Assembly (NCBI GenBank): GCA_964017185.1
Contig: OZ024883.1
Span: 44,074,395 to 44,138,394, forward strand
From: Rugalucina vietnamica
Lineage: Eukaryota; Mollusca; Bivalvia; Lucinida; Lucinidae
DNA: 64,000 bases
Reading direction: 5' to 3'
Positions 31,325 through 43,884 of the stretch are shown one piece after another. Within the stretch, counting starts at the first letter, position 1. Each line of letters begins with the position of its first letter. The notes beneath the pieces are model-generated. The model was given only the letters and a program-made list of their open reading frames with translations, had not been told where the DNA came from and did not search any database. The position numbers were made by a program, and so were the translations under genes.

Positions 31325-31586
31325 ACTGTATATGTTGGGAAAAGGGCTAGGGTCTATAAGACGGTATTTTGGCCTCAAAATTCGTGAAAAAAATTTTGAA
31401 TCATATTTTTGTGAGTAATACTCGCATATATAGTACAACGTACCGTGTTCCTAGAAATGACGTCAGAACGTCAGAAAAAGCACGTGACCACGCTATGGCG
31501 ACGTCACTAAGCAAGATGGCGACGTCACTAAGCAAGATGGTTGCGCCATTTTCCTCAATTTTCAGCTATTTTTAAATGCTCATGTC
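31325..31586. other. Intron sequence with a small CRE-containing tandem duplication
   Basis: Around 31498-31540, GACGTCACTAAGCAAGATGG occurs twice in tandem, and ATGACGTCAG occurs at about 31457. Otherwise nothing recognised. Confidence 0.5.
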
Positions 31587-31711
31587 TAAAATTAAGTACC
31601 GCACCACCCCTCGACCAAAATGAGATTTTGCATATTAAAAGAATAACGTCTGAACTTCTTATCACCAAAGTTTTGTTTTGGTGGAAGGGTGGTGCGGTAT
31701 CTGAAATTAGT
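31587..31711. repeat. 125 bp inverted repeat (hairpin)
   Basis: TACCGCACCACCCCTCGACC at the left pairs with GGTGGAAGGGTGGTGCGGTA at the right, and CTAAAATTA pairs with TGAAATTAG at the outside. The loop is AT-rich. Confidence 0.75.
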
Positions 31712-32226
31712 AAAATAGGACAGTGGCTTTCATGCAAAAAGACATAGAGCGTCCTTGACAACGCTGCGGAAACGTAAGAAAACAATTGTGCAACTTTGTA
31801 TGAGTTATTTTCTATTTATACTAACTTTTTAGTTACTAATTTTTAATCTAATTAAGATCAAATCTATGCCTATATTATCGTAGGCTAACATAGCCTAACC
31901 CATGTCTCAGCGGGCAGAGTTGTTTGACCAACCATGATTGTCTTAGTCGGTTATAGAAAGGGAAACGTATATATATATCAATAATTTAAATTCCTATAAG
32001 AGGGCTAGTTACATGTACATGTTCTTTTTATTTGAGAGTTTCATACTGCGTTTCAAAAAATGATGTCACAGAGAAAAAAACGCACGCCGAGACTGACGTC
32101 ACGTTGCACTTGCTTGAATCAAGACTATTTCTCAAACTAATAATTAATGAGACTGTTCTGCATCCCTGTGTCATTTACCAAACGATCACAAGCAAAGGCT
32201 CTACTTGCGGGTGTGCTGGTATTTTT
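31712..32226. other. Intron sequence, nothing recognised
   Basis: No repeat family or exon. An (AT)n patch lies near 31965-31980. Confidence 0.4.
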
Positions 32227-33900
32227 AGCTCACCTGAGCCGAAGGCTCACAGGTGAACTTATAGGATAGGCAGGCATCCGTCGTCCGTCGTCGTCCGTTG
32301 TCCGTCCGTCCGTCCGTCGTCCGTCCACAATTTCAAAGAAGAATATTTCTGAAGCTAGTAGGCCGATCTTGATCAAATTTAATGTGAACCATAATTGGGT
32401 TGGGGGATTGATGGCATTAGGTTTTGGAGCAGATTGTATCAAAATTGTGGTTTCCATGGCAACAGATAGGTCCCATAGACTTACAATGGGAAAAACTAAA
32501 AAAATCTTCTTCTCTGAAACCACTAGGCCCACAGCTTTGATATTTGGTATGTAGCAATGGCTAATGGTCCTCTACATAAATTGTGCCATTCATGCCCCTG
32601 GGGTCAAATTTGGCCACGCCCCGGGGGTTGATAGTCTCCATAGACTTACTATGGGAAAAAAATTAAAAAATCTTCTTCTCTGAAACCACAGGGCCCACAG
32701 CTTTGATATTTTGTAGGTGGCAATGGCTAATGGTCCTCTACATAAATTGTGCCAATCATGCCCCTGGGGTCAAATTTGGCAACGCCCCGGGGGTCGATAG
32801 TCTCCATAGACCTACAATAGGGAAAAAACTAAAAAATCTTCTTCTCTGAAACCACTAGGCCAACAGCTTTGATATTTGGTATGTAGCAATGGCTAATGGT
32901 CCTCTACATAAATTGTGCCATTCATGCCCCTGGGGTCAAATTTGGCCACGCCCCGGGGGTTGATAGTCTCCATAGACTTACTATGGGAAAAAAATTAAAA
33001 AATCTTCTTCTCTGAAACCACAGGGCCCACAGCTTTGATATTTTGTATGTGGCAATGGCTAATGGTCCTCTACATAAATTGTGCCAATCATGTCCCCGGG
33101 GTCAAATTTGGCCACGCCCCAGGGGTCGATAGTCTCCATAGGCCTACAATAGGAAAAACTAAAAAAATCTTCTTCTCTGAAACCACTAGGCCCACAGCTT
33201 TGATATTTGATATGTAGCAATGGCTAATGGTCCTCTACATAAATTGTGCCATTCATGCCCCTGGGGTCAAATTTGGCCATGCCCCGGGGGGGTCGATAGT
33301 CTCCATAGACTTACTATGGGAAAAAAAATAAAAAATCTTCTTCTCTGAAACCACTAGGCCCACAGCTTTGATATTTGGTATGTAGCAATGGCTAATGGTC
33401 CTCTACATAAATTGTGCCATTCATGCTCCTGGGGTCAAATTTGGCCAGGCCCCGGAGGTTGATAGTCTCAATAGACTTGCTATGGGAAAAAAAATCAAAA
33501 ATCTTCTTCTCTGAAACCACAGGGCTCACAGCTTTGATATTTTGTATGTGGCAATGGCTAATGGTCCTCTACATAAATTGTGCCAGCCATGCCCCTGGGG
33601 TCAAATTTGGCCACGCCCCGGGGTAGATAGTCACCATAGACTTACAATGGGAAAAACTAACAAAAATCTTCTTCTCTGAAACCAAAAGGCCCAGAGCTTC
33701 TATATTTTGTATGTAGCAATGTTTGGTAGTCCCCATTATAAATTGTGCCAGTCATGCCCCTGGGTCAAATTTGGCCATGCCCCGGGGGTCAATAGTGTCC
33801 ATGCATAGATTTTCATTGGTCGATTCTCAATTAATTTAAATCTCATGAGCTTACAATGTGATAATCTCTCAGGTGAGCTACAGGACCAATGGTCCTCTAG
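32227..33900 (+). mobile_element. Type-B AGCTCACC-family element (copy B1)
   Basis: 5' terminus AGCTCACCTGAGCCGAAGG with hairpin, a CGTCCGTCGTCCGT tract, and a unique leader (GAAGAATATTTCTGAAGC, AACCATAATTGGGTTGGGG). Then come about eight tandem monomers of about 167 bp (CATGCCCCTGGGGTCAAATT ... TCTTCTTCTCTGAAACCAC) and the 3' terminus CTCTCAGGTGAGCTACAGG with hairpin AGGACCAATGGTCCT and CTAG|T. Inserted between Ts without duplication. Confidence 0.92.
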
Positions 33901-34009
33901 TGTTTCAGAGGGTTCTGAGTAATAGCCGCCTCATCTCATACGATTGAAACATGAAAGGGTCACCAAACTGAATAAAAACAAAGTGAAAAAACAAAATTGG
34001 TGATACACT

Positions 34010-34345
34010 CCATTTGATCTTTCCGTTGGGTGGTCGGGTGGGAATATGGGTCCCACCCATTGGAGCCTAAGAGAAAAAGGTAGACTGATTGTGTTTCCAG
34101 GCAAAGCTTCTACTTGAATCTCCTGACGGACCATCTGATTACTGGTTAACCACTTATGTCTGAGTCTGCCCAGGAAAAGTGGTGTAGCCAAACCCATCCA
34201 TACATATAAGCCTTATGGCTTACTTGGGTTATTAAATTTATGAAGCATTTTTTGCGTGTCATGGTATCCAAATATTGCGAAAACGTCCCATAAAATGGAG
34301 ATAACGTCCCGACATGACCATTGTTGTTGACTGGGATGTAAAGCA
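34010..34345 (+). mobile_element. Family F retroposon, plus orientation
   Basis: Holds GGGTGGTCGGGTGGGAATATG, CTACTTGAATCTCCTGACGG, CAGGAAAAGTGG, ATGGTATCCAA and GACATGACCATTGTTGTTGAC, ending CAAACAAACAAA. It is collinear with the copy at 58225-58490. Confidence 0.7.
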
Positions 34346-34454
34346 TCACTTCAAACAAACAAAGCTTTCCCTTGGTTTTGATATGCTGGTAGCGCCTAGT
34401 TTAGTCTAGAATGAAACATAAGAACAGACGACACAGAGCTTATACAATGAAATA

Positions 34455-34690
34455 TGAGCCGCCTCATGGGAAAACCAACAATCTGCATAGGCGAAAACAA
34501 AGACGCAGATCAGCTTCGCGGTAACCGCGAAGCTGATCAGCGCCTTTGTTTTCGCTACTCGGATAGTACAATTCCTCTTCTACTTAAATCCGAAATTTCA
34601 AGCTTCTAGCTCTTTTCTATGCTTGTACAGGCCGGTTTGTGTCGGACCTGGTCGGAAACCACATTGTTGGTTTTCCCACGAGGCGGCTCA
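34455..34690 (+). mobile_element. Family C palindromic MITE, full length
   Basis: 236 bp from TGAGCCGCCTCATGGG to CACGAGGCGGCTCA. The central GCTTCGCGGTAACCGCGAAGC is perfect. It lies between two inverted type-B elements. Confidence 0.93.
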
Positions 34691-34728
34691 GACACAAGGG
34701 GAGTATGAAATTACAGCACTATAAAGAA

Positions 34729-36740
34729 CTAGAGGACCATTGGTCCTGTAGCTCACCTGAGAGATTATCACATTGTAAGCTCATGAGATTTAAATTAATT
34801 GAGAATCGACCAATGAAAGTCTATGCATGGACACTATTGACCCCCGGGGCATGGCCAAATTTGACCCAGGGGGCATGACTGGCACAATTTATAATGGGGA
34901 CTACCAAACATTGCTACATACAAAATATAGAAGCTCTGGGCCTTTTGGTTTCAGAGAAGAAGATTTTTGTTAGTTTTTCCCATTGTAAGTCTATGGAGAC
35001 TATCTACCCCAGGGGCATGGCCAAATTTCACACCAGGGGCATGGCTGGCACAATTTATGTAGAGGACCATTAGCCATTGCCACATACAAAATATCAAAGC
35101 TGTGTGCCCTGTGGTTTCAGAGAAGAAGATTTTTGAATTTTTTTCCCATAGCAAGTCTATTGAGACTATCAACCTCCGGGGCCTGGCCAAATTTGACCCC
35201 AGGGGCATGAATGGCACAATTTATGTAGAGGACCATTAGCCATTGCTACATACCAAATATCAAAGCTGTGGGCCTAGTGGTTTCAGAGAAGAAGATTTTT
35301 TATTTTTTTTCCCATAGTAAGTCTATGGAGACTATCAACCCCCGGGACGTGGCCAAATTTGACCCCAGGGGCATGAATGGCACAATTTATGTAGAGGACC
35401 ATTAGCCATTGCTACATACCAAATATCAAAGCTGTGGGCCTAGTGGTTTCAGAGAAGAAGATTTTTTATTTTTTTTCCCATAGTAAGAAGATTTTTTTAG
35501 TTTTTCCTATTGTAGGTCTATGGAGACTATCGACCCCCGGGGCGTGGCCAAATTTGACCCCGGGGACAAATTTATGTAGAGGACCATTAGCCATTGCCAC
35601 ATACAAAATATCAAAGCTGTGGGCCCTGTGGTTTCAGAGAAGAAGATTTTTTATTTTTTTTTCCCATAGTAAGTCTATGGAGACTATCAACCCCCGGGGC
35701 GTGGCCAAATTTGACCCCAGGGGCATGAATGGCACAATTTATGTAGATGACCATTAGCCATTGCTACATACCAAATATCAAAGCTGTTGGCCTAGTGGTT
35801 TCAGAGAAGAAGATTTTTTTAGTTTTTTTCCTATTGTAGGTCTATGGAGACTATCGACCCCCGGGGCGTGGCCAAATTTGACCCCAGGGGCATGATTGGC
35901 ACAATTTATGTAGAGGACCATTAGCCATTGCCACCTACAAAATATCAAAGCTGTGGGCCCTGTGGTTTCAGAGAAGAAGATTTTTTTATTTTTTTTCCCA
36001 TAGTAAGTCTATGGAGACTATCAACCCCTGGGGCGTGGCCAAATTTGACCCCAGGGGCATGAATGGCACAATTTATGTAGAGGACCATTAGCCATTGCCA
36101 CATACCAAATATCAAAGCTGTGGGCCTAGTGGTTTCAGAAAAGAAGATTTATTTAGTTTATCCAATTGTAAGTCTATGGAGACTATCGACCCCCGGGGCG
36201 TGGCCAAATTTGACCCCAGGGGCATGGCTGGCACAATTTATGTAGAGGACCATTAGCCATTGCCACATACCAAATATCAAAGCTGTGGGCTCTGTGGTTT
36301 CAGAGAAGAAGATTTTTGAATTTTTTTCCCATAGTAAGTCTATGGAGACTATCGACCCCCGGGGCGTGGCCAAATTTGACCCCAGGGGCATGAATGGCAC
36401 AATTTATGTAGAGGACCATTAGCCATTGCTACATACCAAATATCAAAGCTGTGGGCCTAGTGGTTTTAGAGAAGAAGATTTTTTTAGTTTTTCCCATTGT
36501 AAGTCTATGGGACCTATCTGTTGCCATGGAAACCACAATTTTGATACAATCTGCTCCAAAACCTAATGCCATCAATCCCCCAACCCAATTATGGTTCACA
36601 TTAAATTTGATCAAGATCGGCCTACTAGCTTCAGAAATATTCTTCTTTGAAATTGTGGACGGACGACGGACGACGACGACGGACGACGGATGCCTGCCTA
36701 TCCTATAAGCTCACCTGTGAGCCTTCGGCTCAGGTGAGCT
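34729..36740 (-). mobile_element. Type-B AGCTCACC-family element, inverted (copy B2)
   Basis: It begins CTAGAGGACCATTGGTCCTG and ends CAGGTGAGCT, so it is the reverse of B1. It has the most monomers of any copy here, several with local rearrangements (for example around 35485, where two monomers are fused by deletion). Confidence 0.92.
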
Positions 36741-37584
36741 AAAAATTATAACGACAGAATGACTAGCGCTTTAACTCAACGCTTCTAACATTGTACATCT
36801 GTATTTGTTATAACAGATTTTCTTTTGTTAAGATGGGTACAGAATTTAAATACTTTCATCTGATTAAATTATTTATGCATTTTGTCTTATTAATTGAATT
36901 ATTTATGCATTTTGTCTAATTAATTAATGTAGATCAATAATTAAAATATTTCCAAAAAAAAAAAAAAAAAAAAAGGAGGAAATAAAAAAAAAAAAGAAAA
37001 AAAAATCATTAATATATTAAAGACTTAGATTTTCAAGGGAAGCAACCATTAGATCGCCCACAAACTAATCACTGTTGGTAAACTGCTCCGCCGGCAAATG
37101 TTTGGGAAAGCTGAAGTATGTTATGGTCTCGTATTCAACATTCTTGGCAGATCTCCAAGTCAGTCTCATTCATTAAAGAAAAACGTGGACAGAGTAAGGT
37201 GACAACAACTGAATTTCTCCCCACACTATTTGGTTTAGTTTGTTGTACAGCGTCAAGTTGGTCATAGTGTCCGAATCCCGAACAATAAAACGTTCCATAT
37301 CAAAATTACCGTTTAAGACTTGAACCCAATGTACATGTATATCTTCATTTTTCACAGTAGTGCGTTATATAACAAATCCTATGGCAAAATCAACGTACAG
37401 GTTTGTAAAGTTTGTCTAGATAGGGCTTCTGAATGCTGGCTGCCATGAGACAGATTAGAAGCTATATCATACATGTACATGCACATTCCAGTATCAAATA
37501 TGAACGGATTCCAACAACAAAAAAAAACCATGAACAATGTGCGTTCACATTTGTTTTTCTTTCCTTTGTCTGTTTATTTCAATT
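36741..37584. other. Intron sequence with an A-rich patch
   Basis: A-rich low complexity lies at 36953-37007. A direct repeat TTAATTGAATTATTTATGCA-like pair lies at about 36865-36920. Nothing else recognised. Confidence 0.5.
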
Positions 37585-37800
37585 GATACTTAACATCCCA
37601 GACAACAGTCATGATCATGTCTTGACGCTGCCTCGATTTCATGGGACTTTTACTCACAATTAGGATGCCATGAAATCCAAAATGTGCTTTTAATATAACC
37701 ACCCAAGTAAACCACTAAGGTTTATATGTATGGGTGGTTGACTTGAAACCACTTTTCCCGGGCAGACTCAGATCTGAGCTGGTAACCAAAACGGCCAGTC
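37585..37800 (-). mobile_element. Family F retroposon, minus orientation
   Basis: CCCAGACAACAGTCATGATC, TTAGGATGCCATGAAATCC, TATAACCACCC and GACTTGAAACCACTTTTCCC match the copy at 12520 in order. Confidence 0.68.
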
Positions 37801-37848
37801 TTTGCCTGGCATCTATTTCTTAATGGCCAATATTCGCACCAACCGCCC

Positions 37849-37849
37849 T

Positions 37850-37937
<88 letters not shown>

Positions 37938-37938
37938 T
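37849..37938. repeat. (TTTC)n microsatellite
   Basis: About 22 TTTC units, interrupted at its right end by the hAT-like element; a short TTCTTTCTTTC remnant reappears at 40129. Confidence 0.95.
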
Positions 37939-40128
37939 CAGGGCCCCTAGGGGAACCTTTAAAACCTTTAAAAACCTTATTTTAATGGAAATCCTTTAAA
38001 ACCTTTATTTTGTTCCAAAATCCACCAAAAAGCCTATAATTTTTCTCTCAAACCTTTATTCTGTGATAATTTTAACTAAATAGCCTTTATTAGCTCACCT
38101 GAGCCGAAGGCTCACAGGTGAGCTTATAGGATAGGCAGGCATCCGTCGTCCGTCGTCGTCCGTCCGTCGTCCGTCCGTCCGTCCGTCCGTCCGTCCACAA
38201 TTTCAAAGAAGAATATTTCTGAAGCTAGTAGGCCGATCTTGATCAAATTTAATGTGAACCATAATTGGGTTGGGGGATTGATGGCATTAGGTTTTGGAGC
38301 AGATTGCAGATTGCCATTCATGCCCCTGGGGTCAAATTTGGCCACACCCCGGGGGGTCGATAGTCTCCATAGACTTACTATGGGAAAAAAAATAAAAATC
38401 TTCTTCTCTGAAACCACAGGGCCCACAGCTTTGATATTTGGTATGTGGCAATGGCTAATGGTCTGCAACATAAATTGTGCCAGCCATGCCCCTGGGGTCA
38501 AATTTGGCCATGCCCCGGGGGTGGATAGTTTCCATAGACTTACAATTGGAAAAGCTAAAAAAATCTTTTTCTCTGAAACCACTAGGCCCACAGCTTTGAT
38601 ATTTGGTATGTAGCAATGGCTAATGGTCCTCTACATACATTGTGCCATTCATGCCCCTGGGGTCAAATTTGGCTACGCCCCGGGGGTTGATAGTCTCCAT
38701 AGACTTACTATGGGAAAAAAATTAAAAAATCTTCTTCTCTGAAACCACAGGGCCCACAGCTTTGATATTTTGTACGTGGCAATGGCTAATGGTCCTCTAC
38801 ATAAATTGTGCCAATCATGCCCCTGGGGTCAAATTTGGCCATGCTCCGGGGGTCGATAGTCTCCATAGACCTACAATAGGAAAAAAACTAAAAAAATCTT
38901 CTTCTCTGAAACCACTAGGCCAACAGCTTTGATATTTGGTATGTAGCAATGGCTAATGGTCCTCTACATAAATTGTGCCATTCATGCCCCTGGGGTCAAA
39001 TTTGGCCACGCCCCGGGGGTTGATAGTCTCCATAGACTTACTATGGGAAAAAAATTCAAAAATCTTCTTCTCTGAAACCACAGGGCCCACAGCTTTGATA
39101 TTTTGTATGTGGCAATGGCTAATGGTCCTCTACATAAATTGTGCCAATCATGTCCCCGGGGTCAAAGTTGGCCACGCCCAGGGGGTCGATAGTCTCCATA
39201 GACCTACAATAGGAAAAACTAAAAAAATCTTCTTCTCTGAAACCACTAGGCCCACAGCTTTGATATTTGGTATGTAGCAATGGCTAATGGTCCTCTACAT
39301 AAATTGTGCCATTCATGCCCCTGGGGTCAAATTTGGCCAGGTCCCGGAGGTTGATAGTCTCAATAAACTTGCTATGGGAAAAAAATTCAAAAATCTTCTT
39401 CTCTGAAACCACAGGGCACACAACTTTGATATTTTGTATGTGGCAATGGCTAATGGTCCTCTACATAAATTGTGCCAGCCATGCCCCGGGGGGTCAAATT
39501 TGGCCACGCCCCGGGGGTAGATAGTCTCCATAGACTTACAATGGGAAAAACTAAAAAAAACTTCTTCTCTGAAACCAAAAGGCCCAGAGCTTCTATATTT
39601 TGTATGCAGCAATGTTTGGTAGTCCCCATTATAGATTGTGCCAGTTGTGCCCCTGGGTCAAATTTGGCCATGCCCCGGGGGTCAATAGTGTCCATGCATA
39701 GACTTTCATTGGTCGATTCTCAATTAATTTAAATCTCATGAGCTTACAATGTGATAATCTCTCAGGTGAGCTACAGGACCAATGGTCCTCTAGTTTTACA
39801 TATTGCTATCAGGAAATGCTGAAATTGTAAGGGAACTTGAAGCTTAGTATTTGGCTTCTGGGGGCCTAGCCGGCTCCCAGACTCCTGGCTTAATTAAGCT
39901 TTATGCTTCACTCATACTTCTACAAGGGGGGACTCTTCTGGGTTATTTCACAAAGAGTTGGAGTGGAAAATAGGTGTTGCTGATCTCTGAAAACTATTTC
40001 ACTGTGTTGTAAGCAGACCACACTGTGCTCTTTATTTTCTCAAAAATCTGTCTTAAAGAGCCTTTATTTTGGCAAAAATAGCCTTTATAAAAAACCTTTA
40101 TTTTTCTTGGAATCTGCTAGGGGGCCTG
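37939..40128. mobile_element. hAT-like non-autonomous element containing copy B3
   Basis: Left end CAGGGCCCCTAGGGGAACC, right end GCTAGGGGGCCTG, an imperfect inverted repeat with the CAGGG start usual for hAT elements. TTCTTTCTTTC flanks both sides, so an 8 bp duplication inside the TTTC microsatellite is plausible. The non-nested sequence (about 490 bp) is packed with AACCTTTA / GCCTTTATTTT subterminal motifs. No transposase present. Confidence 0.72.
38092..39793 (+). mobile_element. Type-B element nested in the hAT-like element (copy B3)
   Basis: Complete termini. A deletion after GGAGCAGATTGC removes the end of the leader and part of the first monomer. About eight monomers remain. It is younger than the hAT-like element that hosts it. 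Confidence 0.92.
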
Positions 40129-40261
40129 TTCTTTCTTTCAGTTTAGTTATTCATTGAATTATTTTTTACTTTGCGTCGGAAAGGTTGGTCAGTTGGGAAT
40201 ACTGGCCGCCGCCAATTGGGGTCTTAAGACTGAAATAGATGGGTAAAAATCTTACAAAGTT

Positions 40262-40350
40262 GGAGGCAGCATCCAGACATGACCATAGCTGTTGACTGGG
40301 AAGTATTAAAGCATCAATTCATATAAACAAATAGGGAAAAAACTTTGCCT
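40262..40350 (+). mobile_element. Family F 3' fragment
   Basis: AGCATCCAGACATGACCATAGCTGTTGACTGGG-like ending (40267-40300) followed by AAGCATCAATTC, matching the end of the copy at 34010. Confidence 0.55.
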
Positions 40351-41443
40351 CAGCGTTAAACACTTGACTTGCTCTATACCCCTAAACGGCACTTTTATGA
40401 TAATGCGGTTCCAGTATACATACAATATAACCCTTCGAGAAAAGTCGGCAATGAACGGGAATTGGTGCAATAAGAAAGAAATTCCCACTCCAAATACCCA
40501 GGTGAGAAAAAAAGTATCATCATGTACTGATATCATAAAGGCTTGTTGTATTTCTTAATTTTTTGGGGTGCGTGAACTCCTCGTTGAAATGCAAATGTTT
40601 GCTTCGGAACCACTTGCAAACGAAGCAGACAGTAACGAGCTGACCTGCCGATTTTACATTTGTGTAAATGTGTAAAGGGGCCGCTTGAAAATTTAGATCG
40701 GTGAAGGCAAACAAAAGTTCATGTATTTCTGTCTAATGTGAAAATGTTATGTATTGAAGTGGAGTAGCCATTTGCGCAAAAATGAACATACACGCAGGCA
40801 GAAAAATCAGCGAAGAACGAAGGGATCGACCATCTTTCCTTTATTTTGTTTAAATTGTTGCAGGCCTATGCAGGGTATGGTGGCTACACAGCGGGGCAAA
40901 AAAGCCGGGATTTAACCTCTGATAAGCCCCGGTAGTGCACCGGGCGTTTGATTTTATTTTCTGCCAAAACATGGTAACAATAAATCAAGTAAGATATAAG
41001 CAGTATTTGTAACATTGAATTACTTTTATAGTCCTTATTTAATTTGCAAATGTGCCTGTACATTTACATGCAGAATTCAACCACCACTACATTGTTTCAT
41101 TAGGACAACTCCCAGCTGTTGTTCCACGTTATTGTCAGCCTCCGGGCCGCTGAGGCTTTTAGAAAATCTGACCCTGCAGTGCCAGGCTTTTAGCAGGGCT
41201 TCAAAAACTGAAAAGTAAAATGCCCAGCTATTCCGTGGATACAAATGACTGGTGCATTAGTGTGATGTAATATATGTCTCTATTTGTAATATTTGTGTTG
41301 AGATGGTAAACAGCATAGCCACGCCAAAGTCAAAAATGACTTAAACCATTAGACGCATTAATAACTCACAAAGCAAAAGAAAAAAAAAAGATCAATAGAT
41401 AGATACTGTAAAATTAAAATTATTTATTGCTTATTTCTTACAT
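40351..41443. other. Intron sequence with a family G fragment
   Basis: At 41135-41255, GGCTTTTAGCAGGGCTTCAA, ACTGAAAAGTAAA and ACTGGTGCATTA match in order the segment at 60365-60535. Another block, near 40880-40960 (CGGGGCAAAAAAGCC), is similar in style to 59810-59930. No exon was recognised. Confidence 0.45.
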
Positions 41444-41650
41444 GTATATGAATAAATTCTCTTTTACTAAGGCATATGGCGCATTGCTATGATGTTTTTA
41501 CGGAACTGACTGATTTTCTGAGTATGATTTCGTTTCTTCATGCATGCTGTATATATTTATCTCATTTTACGGCAATATGATCCTCTTATTGGTATTTGAA
41601 CCTGAAAAGAGATGTTTTTTCCACTAAAATTGCATTTTTATGAAGTATTT

Positions 41651-41664
41651 GTTACCATGGTAAC
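41651..41664. promoter_or_regulatory. X-box (RFX) palindrome, unit 1
   Basis: GTTACCATGGTAAC fits the RFX X-box consensus on both half-sites. Function is not shown; the motif is part of a tandem repeat. Confidence 0.5.
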
Positions 41665-41995
41665 CGACCATGCAACAAATTAGAATGAGTGTATTAAACA
41701 TTGTTTTGAATTGTTTCACAAGGCACAACAAAGGCACAACAAGCATTTTTGATTGACTTGTTGATTTTACAGTATTTGTACGTGTACGTATAAATTCTCT
41801 TTTTGCTAAGGCATATCACACGTTGCTGTGGTGTTATGTATGAAACCGAGTGTGTTTGCGATCATGATTTCTATTCTAAATGCACACGACATATGTTTAT
41901 ATCATTTTATGGCCTGTGGCCAGCTTATTGGTATTTTTATGAATCCGAAAAGAGAAGTAAATTTTTTCAAAAACTGTATTTTTCGCAAACAATGT

Positions 41996-42009
41996 GTTGC
42001 CATGGTAAC
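41996..42009. promoter_or_regulatory. X-box (RFX) palindrome, unit 2
   Basis: GTTGCCATGGTAAC, near-perfect X-box, at the same unit offset as in unit 1. Confidence 0.5.
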
Positions 42010-42052
42010 CAGTTACACAACAAATCAGAATTACATATTTCGTTTACTTTTT

Positions 42053-43884
42053 AGCTCACCTGAGCCGAAGGCTCACAGGTGAGCTTATAGGATAGGCAGG
42101 CATCCGTCGTCCGTCGTCGTCCGTCGTCCGTCGTCGTCTGTCCACAATTTCAAAGAAGAATATTTCTGAAGCTAGTAGGCCGATTTTGATCAAATTTAAT
42201 GTGAATCATTATTGGGTTGGGGGATTGATGGCATTAGGTTTTGGAGCAGATTGTATCAAAATTGTGGTTTCCATCGCAACAGATAGGTCCCATAGACTTA
42301 CAATGGGAAAAACTAAAGAAATCTTCTTCTCTGAAACCACTAGGCCCACAGCTTTGCTATTTCGTATGTAGCAATGGCTAATGGTCGTCTACATAAATTG
42401 TGCCATTCATGCCCCTGGGGTCAAATTTGGCCACGCCCCGGGGGTCGATAGTCTCCATAGACTTACTATGGGAAAAAAATTCAAAAATCTTCTTCTCTGA
42501 AACCACAGGGCCCACAGCTTTGATATTTGGTATGTGGCAATGGCTAATGGTCCTCTACATAAATTGTGCCAGCCATGCCCCTGGGGTCAAATTTGGCCAC
42601 GCCCCGGGGGTCGATAGTCTCCATAGACTTACAATTGGAAAAACTAAAAAAATCTTCTTCTCTGAAACCACTAGGCCCACAGCTTTGATATTTGGTATGT
42701 AGCAATGGCTAATGGTCCTCTACATAAATTGTGCCATTCATGCCCCTAGGGTCAAATTTGGCCACGCCCCGGGGGTTGATAGTCTCCATAGACTTACTAT
42801 GGGAAAAAAATTAAAAAATCTTCTTCTCTGAAACCACAGGGCCCACAGCTTTGATATTTTGTACGTGGCAATGGCTAATGGTCCTCTACATAAATTATGC
42901 CAATCATGCCCCTGGGGTCAAATTTGGCCACGCCCCGGGGGTCGATAGTCTCCATAGACCTACAATAGGAAAAAAACTAAAAAAATCTCCTTCTCTGAAA
43001 CCACTAGGCCAACAGCTTTGATATTTGGTATGTAGCAATGGCTAATGGTCCTCTACATAAATTATGCCATTCATGCCCCTGGGGTCAAATTTGGACACGC
43101 CCCGGGGGTTGATAGTCTCCATAGACTTACTATGAGAAAAAATTCAAAAATCTTCTTCTCTGAAACCACAGGGCCCACAGCTTTGATATTTTGTATGTGG
43201 CAATGGCTAATGGTCCTCTACATAAATTGTGCCAATCATGTCCCCAGGGTCAAATTTGGCAACGCCCCGGGGGTCGATAGTCTCCATAGACCTACAATAG
43301 GAAAAACTAAAAAAATCTTCTTCTCTGAAACCACTAGGCCCACAGCTTTGATATTTGGTATGTAGCAATGGCTAATGGTCCTCTACATAAATTATGCCAT
43401 TCATGCCCCTGGGGTCAAATTTGGCCACGCCCCCGGAGTTGATAGTCTCAATAGACTTGCTTTGGGAAAAAAATTCAAAAATCTTCTTCTCTGAAACCAC
43501 AGGGCCAACAGCTTTGATATTTTGTATGTGGCAATGGCTAATGGTCCTCTACATAAATTGTGCCAGCCATGCCCCTGGGGTCAAATTTGGCCACGCCCTG
43601 GGGGGGGGTAGATAGTCTCCATAGACTTACAATGGGAAAAACTAAAAAAAACTTCTTCTCTGAAACCAAAAGGCCTAGAGCTTCTATATTTTGTATGTAG
43701 CAATGTTTGGTAGTCCCCATTATAAATTGTGCTAGTCATTCCCCTGGGTCAAATTTGGCCATGCCCCGGGGGTCAATAGTGTCCATGCATAGACTTTCAT
43801 TGGTCGATTCTCAATTAATTTAAATCTCATGAGCTTACAATGTGATAATCTCTCAGGTGAGCTACAGGACCAATGGTCCTCTAG
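42053..43884 (+). mobile_element. Type-B AGCTCACC-family element (copy B4)
   Basis: Complete termini and leader, about nine monomers. Inserted into unit 2 of the 335 bp tandem repeat between Ts. Confidence 0.93.

Noticed and set aside
37802-37999. Phe-Leu-Ser repeat protein
   Set aside because: Read-through of the (TTTC)n microsatellite.
42002-42005. Start codons in CCATGG at the X-box palindromes
   Set aside because: The ATG is part of the palindrome and opens no useful frame.
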